Shown: positions 63,776-64,000 of the stretch, one piece after another | How the letters are laid out: the number at the start of each line of letters is the position of its first letter | Position numbering within the stretch: position 1 is the first letter of the stretch | NCBI RefSeq assembly: GCF_900109945.1 | Contig: NZ_FOBX01000006.1 | Span: 1-64,000 of the forward strand | Origin: Bradyrhizobium sp. OK095 | GTDB taxonomy: Bacteria; Pseudomonadota; Alphaproteobacteria; Rhizobiales; Xanthobacteraceae | Direction: 5' to 3' | Length of the DNA stretch: 64,000 nucleotides | Made by a program: the position numbers and the translations under genes | Notes under the pieces: model-generated | Told to the model about the DNA's origin: nothing | Database searches by the model: none | The model's input: the letters and a program-made list of their open reading frames with translations, nothing else

Positions 63776-64000
63776 ATGGACAAGAATTATCCCGAGATCA
63801 CTCAGCATATCTCCGCCAATCTGCGCAAGCTGCGGAGCGACATTCCCGACACTATGAAGGGATTTGCGATGCTTGCCCAAGCCGCGACGCGTGACGGCGC
63901 GCTGGACAAGAAGACCAAGGAGCTGATGGCGCTGGCGCTAGGTGTCGCTGCGCATTGCGACGGCTGTATCGGCTTTCACACCGAAGCCCTCGTCAAGCTC
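63776..64000 (+). CDS. Carboxymuconolactone decarboxylase/AhpD-like protein, 3' end outside window
   Basis: The first 75 residues begin MDKNYPEITQHISANLRKLRSD and contain DKKTKELMALALGVAAHCDGCIGFHTEAL. The CxxC motif in HCDGCIGFH is the AhpD/CMD peroxidase or decarboxylase active site. AGAGAG lies before ATG 63776. It follows the YeeE genes by 21 bases and probably belongs to the BigR-controlled operon, perhaps as a persulfide or peroxide-handling enzyme. Confidence 0.85.
   Translation, partial: MDKNYPEITQHISANLRKLRSDIPDTMKGFAMLAQAATRDGALDKKTKELMALALGVAAHCDGCIGFHTEALVKL

Overview
The window reads as chromosome of a Bradyrhizobium-type alphaproteobacterium (high GC, alphaproteobacterial flagellar proteins FlaF, FliX and MotE-like, very large flagellins, CckA, and several families of short intergenic palindromes). 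No tRNA, rRNA, CRISPR array, insertion sequence or prophage was seen.

Positions 1-8606 and 13283-32381 form one large flagellar locus. It starts with two tandem ~770-residue flagellins, then flaF, a small unknown gene, a FlaG-like gene, and flgN-flgJ-flgI on the minus strand facing fliX. After an interruption come flgF-flgG-flgA-flgH (minus), fliL-fliM-DUF6468-motE-like and a giant TPR protein (plus), fliO-fliP (minus), and flgB-flgC-fliE-fliQ-fliR-flhB followed by the hybrid kinase CckA (plus). Several flagellar promoters carry TTAA-N7-TTAA boxes of the kind bound by CtrA in Caulobacter. CckA is the kinase at the top of that phosphorelay, so the locus appears to carry both the kinase gene and its likely targets. 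The large flagellins point to the thick subpolar flagellum of bradyrhizobia.

Between the flgI and flgH blocks (8611-12994) lie dksA, encoding a DksA that lacks three of four zinc ligands, and two HxlR-regulator/NAD(P)-oxidoreductase pairs plus a keto-acid hydratase.

From 32.6 kb on the genes are metabolic or regulatory: a Tim44-like membrane protein; an allophanate-hydrolase-like amidase facing a NitT/TauT-type ABC operon with a Crp/Fnr regulator; a GST; an ICMT-like methyltransferase; a LuxR regulator; class I fumarase; a TetR-controlled carotenoid-oxygenase/membrane-protein unit; a SET-domain protein with a histone-H1-like tail; xylulokinase with a sugar ABC transporter; an XRE/MmyB regulator; a DsbA-like protein; a HicBA pair; a GNAT-like protein; CcoG; and a BigR/YeeE-YedE sulfur-sensing cluster. 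A carboxymuconolactone-decarboxylase-like gene runs off the right edge.

The most interesting regulatory structure is a pair of matching promoter/operator modules at 46663-46733 and 48471-48555. They join the TetR regulator, the carotenoid oxygenase and two IspZ-like membrane proteins into one likely regulon. A second shared operator, at 51583-51606 and 56886-56909, links the XRE/MmyB regulator to a small membrane-protein operon.
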